The notes: generated by a model not told the origin, from the letters alone. 10,567 bases of DNA from Chloroflexota bacterium (GCA_013152695.1 JAADFV010000014.1:1-10567), one strand, 5' to 3'; shown: positions 1 to 6,681, counted from the stretch's first letter. Made by a program: numbers and translations.

Positions 1-240
1 CCCGGCCTCCGGTTCGGACTCGGGCGTCTCTTCAACCTCAACCGTCGTTTCAGGCACAGGCTCGGTGGCATCCGCGCTCACTTCTTCTGCCGGTTCTGGT
101 TCGGTCTCGAGCTTGACCTCAGGCGCCGCTTCAACTTCGGCTGTTGGCTCAGGCGCAATCTCACTTCCTTCCGCACCGACCTCTTCTGACTCAGGTTCAA
201 TCTCAGGCTCGGTTGCTTCGCTTGAGGGGCTCTCGAGGGT
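1..240 (-). repeat. Low-complexity Glu/Pro/Ala-rich coding segment, distal
   Basis: Imperfect, degenerate repeats of Glu-, Pro-, Ala- and Thr-rich units (for example EPEIEPESEE, EVEAAP, ETEPEPAEE) encode the distal tail of the nitrilase-like protein, residues about 498 to 577, and run on past the window edge. On the plus strand this appears as recurring CTCAGGTTC/CTCGGTT-like hexamer variants. The segment is probably disordered and strongly negatively charged. Confidence 0.7.
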
Positions 241-1731
241 TATGGGCGCCTCATCCAGCACCTGGCGCGCCCCTGCCACTGCCTGCTGAATCTCAACCTC
301 GACCTGTTCAGGTGATTCAACCACAACGGCGCGCACATGTTCACTGGCCGCGGCAATTGAAACACGCACTTCTTCAGCAGCAGCATCGACATTACGGGCA
401 TGTATTTCCATGCGGCCTTCCAGAGCATCGACCACTTCATCCATTTCGTCTTGTAAAGGCGTGGGGACAGGAGGGAGGATGGGTGTGAGTCTGCTGAGGA
501 TGGAGTGTTCCTCCATGAGGATTTCCTTGCCCTCCAGCAAAGGCTCGACTTCCGCCTTGCGGGCAAGATCTATCGTCTCAGAAGGCTCGGCTTCAGCAAC
601 CGCAGAAACAGGAGCCTCTGTCTCGACTTCTGCTTCAGTCTCTGCTTCGATCTCGGGCTCGGTAGGCTCTTCGGTACCGGCACCAAGCATCAGTGGCTCT
701 GCTTCGGCCAGGGGCAAGGCGCGACTATAAACGCTGGCCAGGATAGCACCGGCCTGCAACAGCGGCATCTCGCGGCGCAAGGGAGTCTCACTTTGTTCCC
801 ACAATTCGTGTAGGGCCGGATAATCCCATTCGGCAGTGATGACGCCCTCAGCAATGGGACTTCCCACCTCGACCATTACGCCACTAAAACGAGGGGTAAA
901 CTCGAGGGGCGCAAAAATCGCGCTTTTGCCCACAAAGGGAGGGGCATCCGCACCGGCAAAGGGATCTGGCCCCACCAAAAAACTGACCATGCCATAGAGC
1001 TGATTCTCCTGACAGCGTGCCAACGCCGCCTGGCGGATTTTATGATAGGTGGCAGGCTTTGTCACAGCGCCGACGACGAGGAGCATATCGGCCCCCTGAT
1101 AGGCGAGGATACGAGCTGGCTCCGGGTAAAGGACGTCATTGCCCAGGAGAATTCCCAGGTTGCCTACGGGCGTGGGAATCACCCCCCATCCTTCTGCGGC
1201 CTGCGCCATTTCCCTATCCCGTGGCGCCAAGACCACTTTGGCCTGTTTTCCCAGGAGAGAACCATCGGGACCAAAAACGAGGGAGACGTTGCGAATCGCG
1301 CCTGAGGTTGCGTCCCACTCATACATACTCCCGGCGACAATGGTCATGTCGTAATGTCGGGCCAGGGAGGAAAAAGCACTGTAATAGGCGTCATGCAAGG
1401 ATTCCGGCATCTCTTGCAGATATTGCAACAACGATTTATGTAAATCCGCCTTGACAACATTAGCAGCGCTACTTGCAAGTTTGGACTTTGTGCGTTGCCA
1501 AAAACCACGCTTCCGCTTATGGGTCTGTCCGGCTGTTTTGAGCAACGAATTACGCCATCCCGAAAAACTGGGAATAGCCGTTGCCAGGCCGCTTAGCTCC
1601 GGAAACAGCGCCAGGCTCGCACCTTTAGCCTGAGCTGTCCGCAAAAATCGGTGCAAATAAGCATCGAATTCATCCGGAGTCTTCGGAACGATCAAACGGT
1701 GTTGGATACAAGCAACAATAGGTTTATCCAT
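1..1731 (-). CDS. Nitrilase-superfamily protein with catalytic Cys replaced by Gly and a long acidic tail (3' end outside window)
   Basis: The frame is open from ATG at 1731 to the left edge (577 codons, no stop), so the gene is cut at its C-terminus. Residues 1 to about 315 resemble a carbon-nitrogen hydrolase domain: a first strand IVACIQ, then FPELSG with the expected catalytic Glu45, VAGSMY, GPDGSLLGKQAK with the expected Lys165, then NDVLYPEPAR, and ARCQENQ further on. In active members the last core motif reads C-x-D-x-x-x-P-E; here it is G197-N-D199, so the nucleophilic Cys is Gly (codon GGC, one base from TGC). A basic insertion (about residues 58-100) separates the Glu motif from the next strand. 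After residue 335 comes an acidic Glu/Pro/Ala-rich tail with a probable helical stretch near 435-495. No signal peptide is seen. An in-frame GTG at 1743 is an alternative start; a TAG lies just upstream, and neither start has a clear ribosome site. Family assignment is fairly sure; amidase activity is doubtful, and a scaffold or regulatory role is only inference. Confidence 0.85.
   Translation of the reverse strand, partial: MDKPIVACIQHRLIVPKTPDEFDAYLHRFLRTAQAKGASLALFPELSGLATAIPSFSGWRNSLLKTAGQTHKRKRGFWQRTKSKLASSAANVVKADLHKSLLQYLQEMPESLHDAYYSAFSSLARHYDMTIVAGSMYEWDATSGAIRNVSLVFGPDGSLLGKQAKVVLAPRDREMAQAAEGWGVIPTPVGNLGILLGNDVLYPEPARILAYQGADMLLVVGAVTKPATYHKIRQAALARCQENQLYGMVSFLVGPDPFAGADAPPFVGKSAIFAPLEFTPRFSGVMVEVGSPIAEGVITAEWDYPALHELWEQSETPLRREMPLLQAGAILASVYSRALPLAEAEPLMLGAGTEEPTEPEIEAETEAEVETEAPVSAVAEAEPSETIDLARKAEVEPLLEGKEILMEEHSILSRLTPILPPVPTPLQDEMDEVVDALEGRMEIHARNVDAAAEEVRVSIAAASEHVRAVVVESPEQVEVEIQQAVAGARQVLDEAPITLESPSSEATEPEIEPESEEVGAEGSEIAPEPTAEVEAAPEVKLETEPEPAEEVSADATEPVPETTVEVEETPESEPEAG
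541..720 (-). repeat. Low-complexity Glu/Ala-rich coding segment, proximal
   Basis: This is the first acidic linker of the nitrilase-like protein (residues about 338-397), with alternating Glu-Ala, Glu-Pro and Glu-Thr units such as EIEAETEAEVETEAP. It sits between the end of the nitrilase domain and a more ordered, helix-prone segment encoded at about 240-430. The two acidic blocks are similar in composition but not exact copies. Confidence 0.65.
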
Positions 1732-1804
1732 AAAGACAATCACTTGCTAAGAGGAAAAAGCGGAGAATGGGGGAATGATCGAGGGCATAAACATCACACC
1801 ATTC

Positions 1805-1813
1805 ATTTTATCA
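1805..1813 (-). promoter_or_regulatory. Candidate extended -10 promoter for the nitrilase-like gene
   Basis: On the minus strand this reads TGATAAAAT, an extended -10 arrangement (TG, one base, then TAAAAT), about 75 bases before the ATG at 1731. No good -35 hexamer lies 16-18 bases upstream, which is tolerated for extended -10 promoters. This rests on sequence resemblance only. Confidence 0.35.
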
Positions 1814-1862
1814 CGATCTCAGGGAAAACGGTAGCGAGTGCAAAAAGTTGACACTGCATCAA

Positions 1863-1927
1863 TTTAGGCGGCGCGGAGCAAGTGCCTCGCACTTTAATCA
1901 GCGAAATTTCATGCAACACCGCCTAAA
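1863..1927. promoter_or_regulatory. Nested inverted repeat in the divergent spacer
   Basis: A perfect 9-base inverted repeat, TTTAGGCGG at 1863-1871 and CCGCCTAAA at 1919-1927, encloses a second perfect hairpin, AAGTGC at 1880-1885 and GCACTT at 1889-1894 with a 3-base loop, and the palindrome GAAATTTC at 1903-1910. A further imperfect pairing (GCATCAATTT at 1856-1865 with AAATTTCATGC at 1904-1914) would compete with the outer stem. It lies between the two candidate promoters, upstream of the predicted starts of both transcripts, so a protein-binding site is more natural than a leader riboswitch; a small RNA is also possible. I do not recognise a known family. The rest of the 313-base spacer (1732-2044) holds only the two candidate -10 boxes. 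Confidence 0.4.
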
Positions 1928-1986
1928 CGGATACAGTCTTCGAAAAGTTGGAGACCTCGCCGTTAGGGTATCACCATGATTTTCGG

Positions 1987-1992
1987 TATAAT
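1987..1992 (+). promoter_or_regulatory. Candidate -10 box for the EutN-aldolase operon
   Basis: A consensus TATAAT lies 53 bases before the ATG of the first EutN gene, implying a leader of about 45 bases. The best -35 match is weak: TTAGGG at 1963-1968, with an 18-base spacer. The position and the perfect -10 make it the likeliest promoter for the plus-strand operon, though activator dependence is plausible given the poor -35. Confidence 0.5.
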
Positions 1993-2044
1993 AGCGGGGA
2001 TTATGTCTCACCTCTGAAATTCATCTCTTATCGGATGTCCATTC

Positions 2045-2326
2045 ATGCATCTTGCACGTGTTATCGGCACCCTTGTTGCCACCCAAAAATATACCGGTCT
2101 CGAAGGCATCAAGTTTCTTGTGGTGCAGCCGCTCGATCGCCAGCAACGAGCCATCGGCGATCCTCAAATTGCTGCTGACGCTACGGCCCAGGCCGGCCCT
2201 AATGAGCTTGTTTTTACGATTGCCAGCCGCGAAGCGGCTCTGGCTTTGCCGGAAACTTTTGTACCGGTAGACCTGGCAATCGTCGGCATTGTCGATGACG
2301 TCCAAATGACAGCGGAGGTGGAGTGA
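2045..2326 (+). CDS. EutN/CcmL-family microcompartment vertex protein (BMC-P), copy 1
   Basis: This 93-residue protein has the full EutN/CcmL (Pfam EutN_CcmL) pattern: an N-terminal strand RVIGTLVATQKY, then LEGIKFLVVQPLD, a central Asp-rich turn (DATAQAG, where many members have D-x-x-GAG), and the closing VDLAIVGIVDDV. Proteins of this family form pentamers that cap the vertices of bacterial microcompartments such as carboxysomes and the ethanolamine or sugar-degrading metabolosomes. The start at 2045 is set by the family N-terminus; the nearby ATG at 2036 is in another frame. The Shine-Dalgarno signal is weak (GGA about 10 bases upstream). The stop overlaps the start of the next gene by one base, so the two should be co-translated. 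The family call is firm; assembly into a real shell is inference, because no BMC-H or BMC-T gene is in view. Confidence 0.9.
   Translation: MHLARVIGTLVATQKYTGLEGIKFLVVQPLDRQQRAIGDPQIAADATAQAGPNELVFTIASREAALALPETFVPVDLAIVGIVDDVQMTAEVE
2314..2319 (+). promoter_or_regulatory. Strong Shine-Dalgarno that fixes the start of the second EutN gene
   Basis: GGAGGT lies 6 bases ahead of the ATG at 2326, inside the end of the first EutN gene. This spacing favours ATG 2326 over the in-frame GTG at 2323, and it is the best ribosome site in the operon. Confidence 0.75.
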
Positions 2327-2604
2327 TGTATGTCGGTCGGGTGGTAGGGACGGTCGTTGCCACAATCAAGCATCCCGCCTATGAGGGCTATAAACTACTG
2401 ACCGTGGCACGTGAAGGTCTGGATACTGGCCTGGATAGCAAGTATGACATTGCCCTGGATACTGCTCAGGCTGGGATAGGAGATCGTGTTCTGGTGCTCG
2501 ATGAAGGTAATGGCGCTCGCCAGGTACTGAATATGGAACCCTGGGGGCCTGTACGCGCCGTCGTCGTGGGCATCGTCGATGAGGTTGAGATTTCAGATGA
2601 TTAG
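2326..2604 (+). CDS. EutN/CcmL-family microcompartment vertex protein (BMC-P), copy 2
   Basis: A 92-residue second member of the EutN/CcmL family begins YVGRVVGTVVATIKH, continues YEGYKLLTV, carries the central ALDTAQAGIGDRVLV turn (close to the classic D-x-x-GAG-x-GD/E-x-V loop), and ends PVRAVVVGIVDEVEI. It is clearly homologous to its neighbour but much diverged from it, so the pair is not a recent duplication; two or three different BMC-P genes are typical of several metabolosome loci. The start is ATG 2326, sharing one base with the previous stop (TGATG). The 3' end overlaps the aldolase start by 8 bases. Family call firm, physiological shell unknown. Confidence 0.9.
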   Translation: MYVGRVVGTVVATIKHPAYEGYKLLTVAREGLDTGLDSKYDIALDTAQAGIGDRVLVLDEGNGARQVLNMEPWGPVRAVVVGIVDEVEISDD

Positions 2605-3367
2605 CGGCGGTTATCAGACACCAACATCCCGGCCCCAGCCACGTCGTACGGAGCAAGATTGGCGCCAGGAAATCGTGCAAGTCTGCCGTTTGATGTGGCA
2701 GAAAGATTATCTCGCAGCCACCGACGGCAATGTCAGTGTACGCCTAAGTGATGATCGTTTCCTGGTCACACCCAGTGGCCTGTCCAAAGGATTTATCACC
2801 CCGGATCAGCTTTTGATCATCGACTGGGATACAAAACCGGTGGGACCCCGCTACGGGGCTGCTCGCGAGCTCCGCCCTTCTAGCGAAATCTTACTTCATC
2901 TCGAAGCCTACCGTCGACGCCCAGACATCGTCAGCGTCGTTCATGCCCATCCGCCCATAACTGTGGCCCTCTCTGTGGCTGGTGTCTCTCTGGCCCAGTG
3001 CATTTTACCCGAAGTCGTGATGACTTTGGGCCTGATCCCCACCAGTGACTATGCTACTCCGGCTTCACCGGAAGGGCCCTTGGTAATCGCAGGGCTAATC
3101 GAATCTTATGATGCCATTGTTCTGCAACGCCATGGCAGCGTTACCGTCGGTGCCACCGCCTGGGAAGCCTACCTTAAGCTGGAAAAAGTAGAGCATACGG
3201 CTTTGATTACGAAAACCATTCTGGAATTGGGAGGACATGCCCCCATGCCCCCGGATCAGGTGGCAAAAGTGGCAGAATGGCGAGCATCACGAGGCTTGAT
3301 GCAGGGAAGTCAGGCAAAGGATATTTGCGAGTCCTGTGGGGTGTGCCAACTGCAGGGGAATCATTAG
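2597..3367 (+). CDS. Class II (zinc) sugar-phosphate aldolase, FucA/AraD/RhaD-like, with C-terminal CxxCxxC tail
   Basis: The 256-residue product belongs to the class II aldolase/adducin family, which cleaves or epimerises sugar phosphates such as L-fuculose-1-phosphate through a zinc-bound enediolate. Visible motifs: TDGNVSVRL (43-50), LVTPSGLSKG (56-65), RPSSEILLH with catalytic-type Glu97, VVHAHPP with zinc ligands His117 and His119, and QRHGSVTVG with the third ligand His179. All key residues are present, so it should be active; the exact substrate cannot be read off. It is longer than the usual 210-230 residues, with about 20 extra N-terminal residues and a C-terminal extension ending in Cys244-x-x-Cys247-x-x-Cys250. 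An upstream in-frame ATG at 2579 is possible but lies deeper inside the EutN gene. Coupling to two BMC-P genes resembles fucose/rhamnose microcompartment loci, where an aldolase of this family makes lactaldehyde. Confidence 0.88.
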   Translation: MISGGYQTPTSRPQPRRTEQDWRQEIVQVCRLMWQKDYLAATDGNVSVRLSDDRFLVTPSGLSKGFITPDQLLIIDWDTKPVGPRYGAARELRPSSEILLHLEAYRRRPDIVSVVHAHPPITVALSVAGVSLAQCILPEVVMTLGLIPTSDYATPASPEGPLVIAGLIESYDAIVLQRHGSVTVGATAWEAYLKLEKVEHTALITKTILELGGHAPMPPDQVAKVAEWRASRGLMQGSQAKDICESCGVCQLQGNH

Positions 3368-3459
3368 AAAAACTTCGCCACTGTGAGTCAAGAAGTAGGA
3401 CGTGATCGAGCACAGAAAAAGGGAATAGCAAAGACCTGAGACGATCGTAAATAAGTCCC

Positions 3460-3485
3460 GGCTAGGATGACTGCGTAGCCTAGCC
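3460..3485 (-). terminator. Hairpin over the fmt stop codon, possible terminator
   Basis: A perfect 7-base inverted repeat, GGCTAGG at 3460-3466 and CCTAGCC at 3479-3485 with a 12-base loop, spans the fmt stop at 3480-3482. On the minus strand it is followed by GGGACTTATTTAC, a poor U-tract. It sits between convergent genes, so it could slow transcription from both sides. No stronger terminator is visible in 3368-3479. Confidence 0.3.
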
Positions 3486-4406
3486 CAGGGTCGAGCCGAT
3501 CAACTGCGGCCTTCCCCGCAAGAAATCGACGATAGGCGTCATTTTCTTGCCTGCCAACTGCACACTTTCCAGGACGAGAAGGCCTGCACCGGTACCCACG
3601 GCCGCGCCCTGCTCCCAGGCAATGACCTCACCCGGCTGGGCCTGGCCCTCAGCCACGGTCGCTTTCCCCAACTTGAGTACTTGACCCTGCCAGGTCGTGT
3701 GGGCACCGGGCCAGGGCTGGTAGGCGCGCACCATGCGCTCGATGAAGGACGCCGGCTGGGTCCAGTCGATGAGAGCCTGCTCTTTGCGCACGAGACGGCA
3801 AAGTGTGGCATCCTCGTCCTCTTGAGGCCGGGGCGTCAGTTGCCCTTGCAGGTAACAGGGCAAAATATCGAGCAACAACGAGGCCCCTTGCTGAGCCAAA
3901 CGCTTACTAAGGCTGCCTGTAGTATCGTCAGAGTGGATGACCATGGCTGCCTGGGCGAGGATGGGGCCGGTATCCATGCCCTCATCCATACGCATGATTG
4001 TGCAACCACTGAGGGTGTCTCCAGCCAAAATGGCAGCCGTAATCGGCGAGGCCCCCCGCCAGCGCGGCAGTAAGGAAGCATGGACATTGATGCAGCCATG
4101 CACGGGCAGATCGAGAACGGCAGGGCGCAAAATTTGGCCAAAAGCAGCGACGACAATCAAGTCAGGACGAAAGGCAGCTAGATCGGCAACAGCCTCGGGA
4201 TCGCGGAGGCTGGGCGGTTGCAGGATGGGGATATCGCTTTTAAGCGCTGCTTCTTTCACGGGCGACATACGTAATTTCCGCCCGCGGCCGGCCCGACGAT
4301 CAGGTTGCGTAACCACAGCAACCACGTCGAATGCAGGATGGGCGAGGAGTGCTTGCAGGGAAGGCACGGCGAATGCAGGTGTTCCCATGAAAATGACTCT
4401 GGTCAT
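3480..4406 (-). CDS. fmt: Methionyl-tRNA formyltransferase
   Basis: This enzyme transfers a formyl group from 10-formyl-tetrahydrofolate to Met-tRNA(fMet) in the cytoplasm, priming initiation. The 308-residue length matches the family. The N-terminal Rossmann-like domain starts VIFMGTPAFAVPSL, followed by VVTQPDRRAGRGRK (32-44), the signature SLLPRWRGASPI (111-122), and the catalytic triad expected as Asn107, His109 and Asp145 (in NVHASLLP and MDEGMDTGPIL). The C-terminal tRNA-binding barrel includes AYQPWPGAHT and ends with FLRGRPQLIG. It is the last gene of the minus-strand run, 26 bases after rlmN, and converges on the aldolase gene. Nothing is missing. The usual partner gene def (peptide deformylase) is not in the window. 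Confidence 0.97.
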   Translation of the reverse strand: MTRVIFMGTPAFAVPSLQALLAHPAFDVVAVVTQPDRRAGRGRKLRMSPVKEAALKSDIPILQPPSLRDPEAVADLAAFRPDLIVVAAFGQILRPAVLDLPVHGCINVHASLLPRWRGASPITAAILAGDTLSGCTIMRMDEGMDTGPILAQAAMVIHSDDTTGSLSKRLAQQGASLLLDILPCYLQGQLTPRPQEDEDATLCRLVRKEQALIDWTQPASFIERMVRAYQPWPGAHTTWQGQVLKLGKATVAEGQAQPGEVIAWEQGAAVGTGAGLLVLESVQLAGKKMTPIVDFLRGRPQLIGSTLG

Positions 4407-4410
4407 CGTT

Positions 4411-4415
4411 ACCTC
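4411..4415 (-). promoter_or_regulatory. Ribosome binding site of fmt
   Basis: The minus strand reads GAGGT followed by AACG and then the ATG at 4406, supporting this start over the internal Met codons (for example Met7). It lies in the 26-base gap after rlmN. Confidence 0.6.
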
Positions 4416-4432
4416 AAAGGACTCGTCATACT

Positions 4433-5545
4433 TCAGTTTTTCTTCAGCAATGGGATGAGTTCTGGTTGCTGCGTGGCCTGACGCAGTTGCCCGCAGCCAG
4501 CACTAATCTCGATGCCACGACGCAGACGCATGGTGGTGTTGATCCCAGCCTCCTGCAGGATGGCTTGAAACTTTTTTGCCTGGTCGGGAGGAGAGGGCTG
4601 GTAGGGGGAGTTGGGAATAGGATTGAGCGGGATGAGATTGACGTGGCAATTAAGGTCGAGTAGAAGATCGACGAGTTGCTCGGCATGTTGGGGAGCATCG
4701 TTGACCCCTGCTATCAAAGCATATTCGAAGCTGATGCGACGGTTGGTTTTCTTTTGATAGCGATGGCAGGCTGCCAGCAGTGCTTCCAGAGGATATTGTT
4801 TGTTGATGGGAACGAGCTGGTTTCGCAGGCGGTTGTTGGGGGCATGAAGGGATACTGCCAGACGTACGGGCAGGTCTTCTTCCCGGAGACGGTCAAGCAT
4901 GGGAATGAGTCCCACGGTAGAGATGGTAATGTTGCGCACCGAGAGGGCAAAGGTGTCGGGATCGGCGATGGCGCGCAGGGCCTGCATCAGAGGGGGGTAA
5001 TTGGCCAGGGGCTCCCCCATCCCCATGACCACGACGTTGGTGAGGCGACTGGGGCGCTCGACACGCAGAGTCCGGTCGTCATCTTGGCGACGCAGCCAGC
5101 GTTCGAACCAATGTACCTGGGCGATGATTTCACCGGCACTCAGGTTGCGCGCCAGCCCTCCTTGCCCCGTGGCACAAAAGGTGCAGCCCATGCCGCATCC
5201 CACCTGCGTGGAAATGCAAACTGTACGGCGCCGGTTGTAGAGCATGAGTACGACTTCGATGGTGTTGCCATCGGGCAGGCGGAAGAGGGCTTTACGCGTG
5301 AGACCGTCTTCACTGTCTATTTGCGTGATAAGCTCAAGCGGCGAAATGAGCATTTCGGCGGCTATACGTGCTCGCAACGCTTTGGGCAAGTTGGTCATCT
5401 CCTCGGGTTCGGTGACGAGATTTTTGTGCAGCCACTCGTAAATTTGGTCACCGCGATAGGGAGGCTGGCCCCACGTTTGCATGAGAACACGCAGGTCGGC
5501 GCGGGTGTAGTTAAGGAGGTTGGATAAGGAGGGAGCTGGCGTCAT
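4433..5545 (-). CDS. rlmN: Dual-specificity 23S rRNA (A2503-C2)/tRNA (A37-C2) methyltransferase RlmN
   Basis: RlmN is a radical SAM enzyme that methylates C2 of A2503 in 23S rRNA and, in many bacteria, A37 of some tRNAs. The 370 residues fit the family. The N-terminal accessory domain has the [11 protein letters not shown] motif (30-40). The [4Fe-4S] ligands are Cys117, Cys121 and Cys124 in [14 protein letters not shown], and the two mechanistic cysteines are present as Cys110 (TVCISTQ) and Cys351 (SAGCGQL). GMGEPL (175-180) is the SAM-binding GGEP-like motif. The absence of Cfr-type features is not tested, but the genomic setting argues for the housekeeping enzyme. The start overlaps the HAD stop by 4 bases (ATGA), implying translational coupling; fmt follows after 26 bases. 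Confidence 0.96.
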   Translation of the reverse strand: MTPAPSLSNLLNYTRADLRVLMQTWGQPPYRGDQIYEWLHKNLVTEPEEMTNLPKALRARIAAEMLISPLELITQIDSEDGLTRKALFRLPDGNTIEVVLMLYNRRRTVCISTQVGCGMGCTFCATGQGGLARNLSAGEIIAQVHWFERWLRRQDDDRTLRVERPSRLTNVVVMGMGEPLANYPPLMQALRAIADPDTFALSVRNITISTVGLIPMLDRLREEDLPVRLAVSLHAPNNRLRNQLVPINKQYPLEALLAACHRYQKKTNRRISFEYALIAGVNDAPQHAEQLVDLLLDLNCHVNLIPLNPIPNSPYQPSPPDQAKKFQAILQEAGINTTMRLRRGIEISAGCGQLRQATQQPELIPLLKKN

Positions 5546-6360
5546 GATCTCGTTTTGGGAGGAGAGGAGTGGTTGAGAAGGGCGCGCAAATCGGGAACGA
5601 TCCAGTCGGGACGAGGGTTATAGGCCTCTGCCTGGGCCTGCGTAGTAACGCCGGTCAAGGTGCAAATCGTGCGAAGACCAGCACGATGACCACCAAGGAT
5701 GTCAGTACTCAGGCGGTCGCCAACCATGACGGCCTGGTCGGCACTAACGCCAAGTCTCGCCAGGGCCTGGAGGAAGAAATTGGGCTCGGGTTTACCGATG
5801 ATGGTGGGGTGCTGGTCGGTGGCTGCTTCGAGCAATGCCACCAGTGCGCCGGCGCCGGGTAATTCTCCCCGCTCGCCTGGCCAGGTGCGGTCGGGATTGG
5901 TAGCCAGCCAGGGGCATCCCCAGCGAATGGCCAGGGTCGCCTCCCCCAATTGTTCGTAAGTGACATGCTGGTCAAGACCACTGACAACCCACTGTGCTTC
6001 TTCGGCCCGGTTGACAATCTCGTAACCAGCATTGCTTATGGCCTGATGCAAACCCTCACCGCCGACGATGAGAACGCGTTGGGGCGGTGGTGCCTGGCTT
6101 TTTAAGTAAGCCGCCGTGGCCTGCGCCGAGGTAAAGACTCTGTTCTCCTCGACAACGATGCCCATTTGGGCAAGACGCGCGATGATCTGGGTCGGGGTTT
6201 TGGTGGCATTGTTGGTAAGAAAGAGGAAGGGACGTTGGCTCTCTTGCAGGGTGCGAATAAAAGCGTCAGCAGCAGGCAGAGGTTTGGCGCCACGATAAAT
6301 AACGCCATCCATGTCGATGAGCCAGGCTTGTATCGAGTCAAAAGGTGGTTTCAATGTCAT
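5542..6360 (-). CDS. HAD-superfamily subclass IIA phosphatase, NagD/p-nitrophenylphosphatase-like
   Basis: The 272-residue cytoplasmic protein has the four HAD motifs in order: [10 protein letters not shown] with nucleophile Asp16 and acid/base Asp18, FLTNNATK with Thr49, IIGKPEP with Lys190, and [11 protein letters not shown] with Asp215 and Asp220. The large C2-type cap between motifs II and III, and the LTNN and GKPEPNFF wording, place it in the NagD/AraL/4-nitrophenylphosphatase group, whose members dephosphorylate small metabolites such as UMP, sugar phosphates or glycerol phosphate. The true substrate is not predictable from sequence; removal of damaged or overflow phosphometabolites is a reasonable guess. 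It overlaps the upstream small membrane protein gene and the downstream rlmN by 4 bases each, so it is embedded in the operon. Confidence 0.92.
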   Translation of the reverse strand: MTLKPPFDSIQAWLIDMDGVIYRGAKPLPAADAFIRTLQESQRPFLFLTNNATKTPTQIIARLAQMGIVVEENRVFTSAQATAAYLKSQAPPPQRVLIVGGEGLHQAISNAGYEIVNRAEEAQWVVSGLDQHVTYEQLGEATLAIRWGCPWLATNPDRTWPGERGELPGAGALVALLEAATDQHPTIIGKPEPNFFLQALARLGVSADQAVMVGDRLSTDILGGHRAGLRTICTLTGVTTQAQAEAYNPRPDWIVPDLRALLNHSSPPKTRS

Positions 6361-6608
6361 GATGTTGGATGCTCGGGAGTATTTTCAAGATCGATTTCAC
6401 TGATGTCATGTTCGACATCGTAGGCTGCTGTGGCAATCGCCCAGGCAACAATGCCCCAGCTACCACCACTGATCAAAATTGCCATAAGGATGCTGGCAGC
6501 ACGGGGGGGGACGACACCACGAAAGATGCCGATTACAGCGAAAAGAATACCGATACTGGCAGCAATGAGCCCGACTTTAAGGGGGCCGCGTAAATTTTTG
6601 AGTTTCAT
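6357..6608 (-). CDS. Small two-helix membrane protein of unknown function
   Basis: I do not recognise this 83-residue protein. It has a short basic N-terminus (MKLKNLRGPLK), a first hydrophobic segment at about 12-30, a short loop with PPRAA, a second at about 37-62 containing GGSWGIVAWAIATAAY, and an acidic tail rich in Asp and Glu. By the positive-inside rule the N-terminus would be cytoplasmic and the protein a hairpin, with the acidic tail also inside. The frame is open upstream to 6884, but that part overlaps recJ and looks non-protein-like, so the ATG at 6608 is preferred; no clear ribosome site is visible. The stop overlaps the HAD start by 4 bases (ATGA), the best evidence that the gene is real and expressed with its neighbours. 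Confidence 0.7.
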   Translation of the reverse strand: MKLKNLRGPLKVGLIAASIGILFAVIGIFRGVVPPRAASILMAILISGGSWGIVAWAIATAAYDVEHDISEIDLENTPEHPTS

Positions 6609-6681
6609 GTTTTTCAGGAAGAGGAGAAGGGCGGTTGTTCGAAAGTGGAAGTGAGAAAGACCTGGTTTGCGCAGGCCTGAC

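Noticed and set aside
65..813. Ser/Thr-rich open frames on the plus strand at the left edge
   Set aside because: They are reverse readings of the acidic Glu/Pro/Ala tail of the minus-strand gene, whose frame is open without interruption from 1731 to 1 and begins with a recognisable nitrilase-type domain.
1138..1143. A frameshift near the missing nitrilase cysteine
   Set aside because: The frame stays the same with recognisable motifs immediately on both sides (GILLG before, DVLYPEPAR after), so only a substitution, not a frameshift, explains the change.
1848..1853. TTGACA as a -35 box for the plus strand
   Set aside because: The sequence 16-18 bases downstream is GC-rich (GCGCGG) with no -10 resemblance; the TATAAT at 1987 is too far away to pair with it.
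4676..5527. A 283-codon open frame on the plus strand
   Set aside because: It is the antisense shadow of rlmN, which has all catalytic cysteines in frame.
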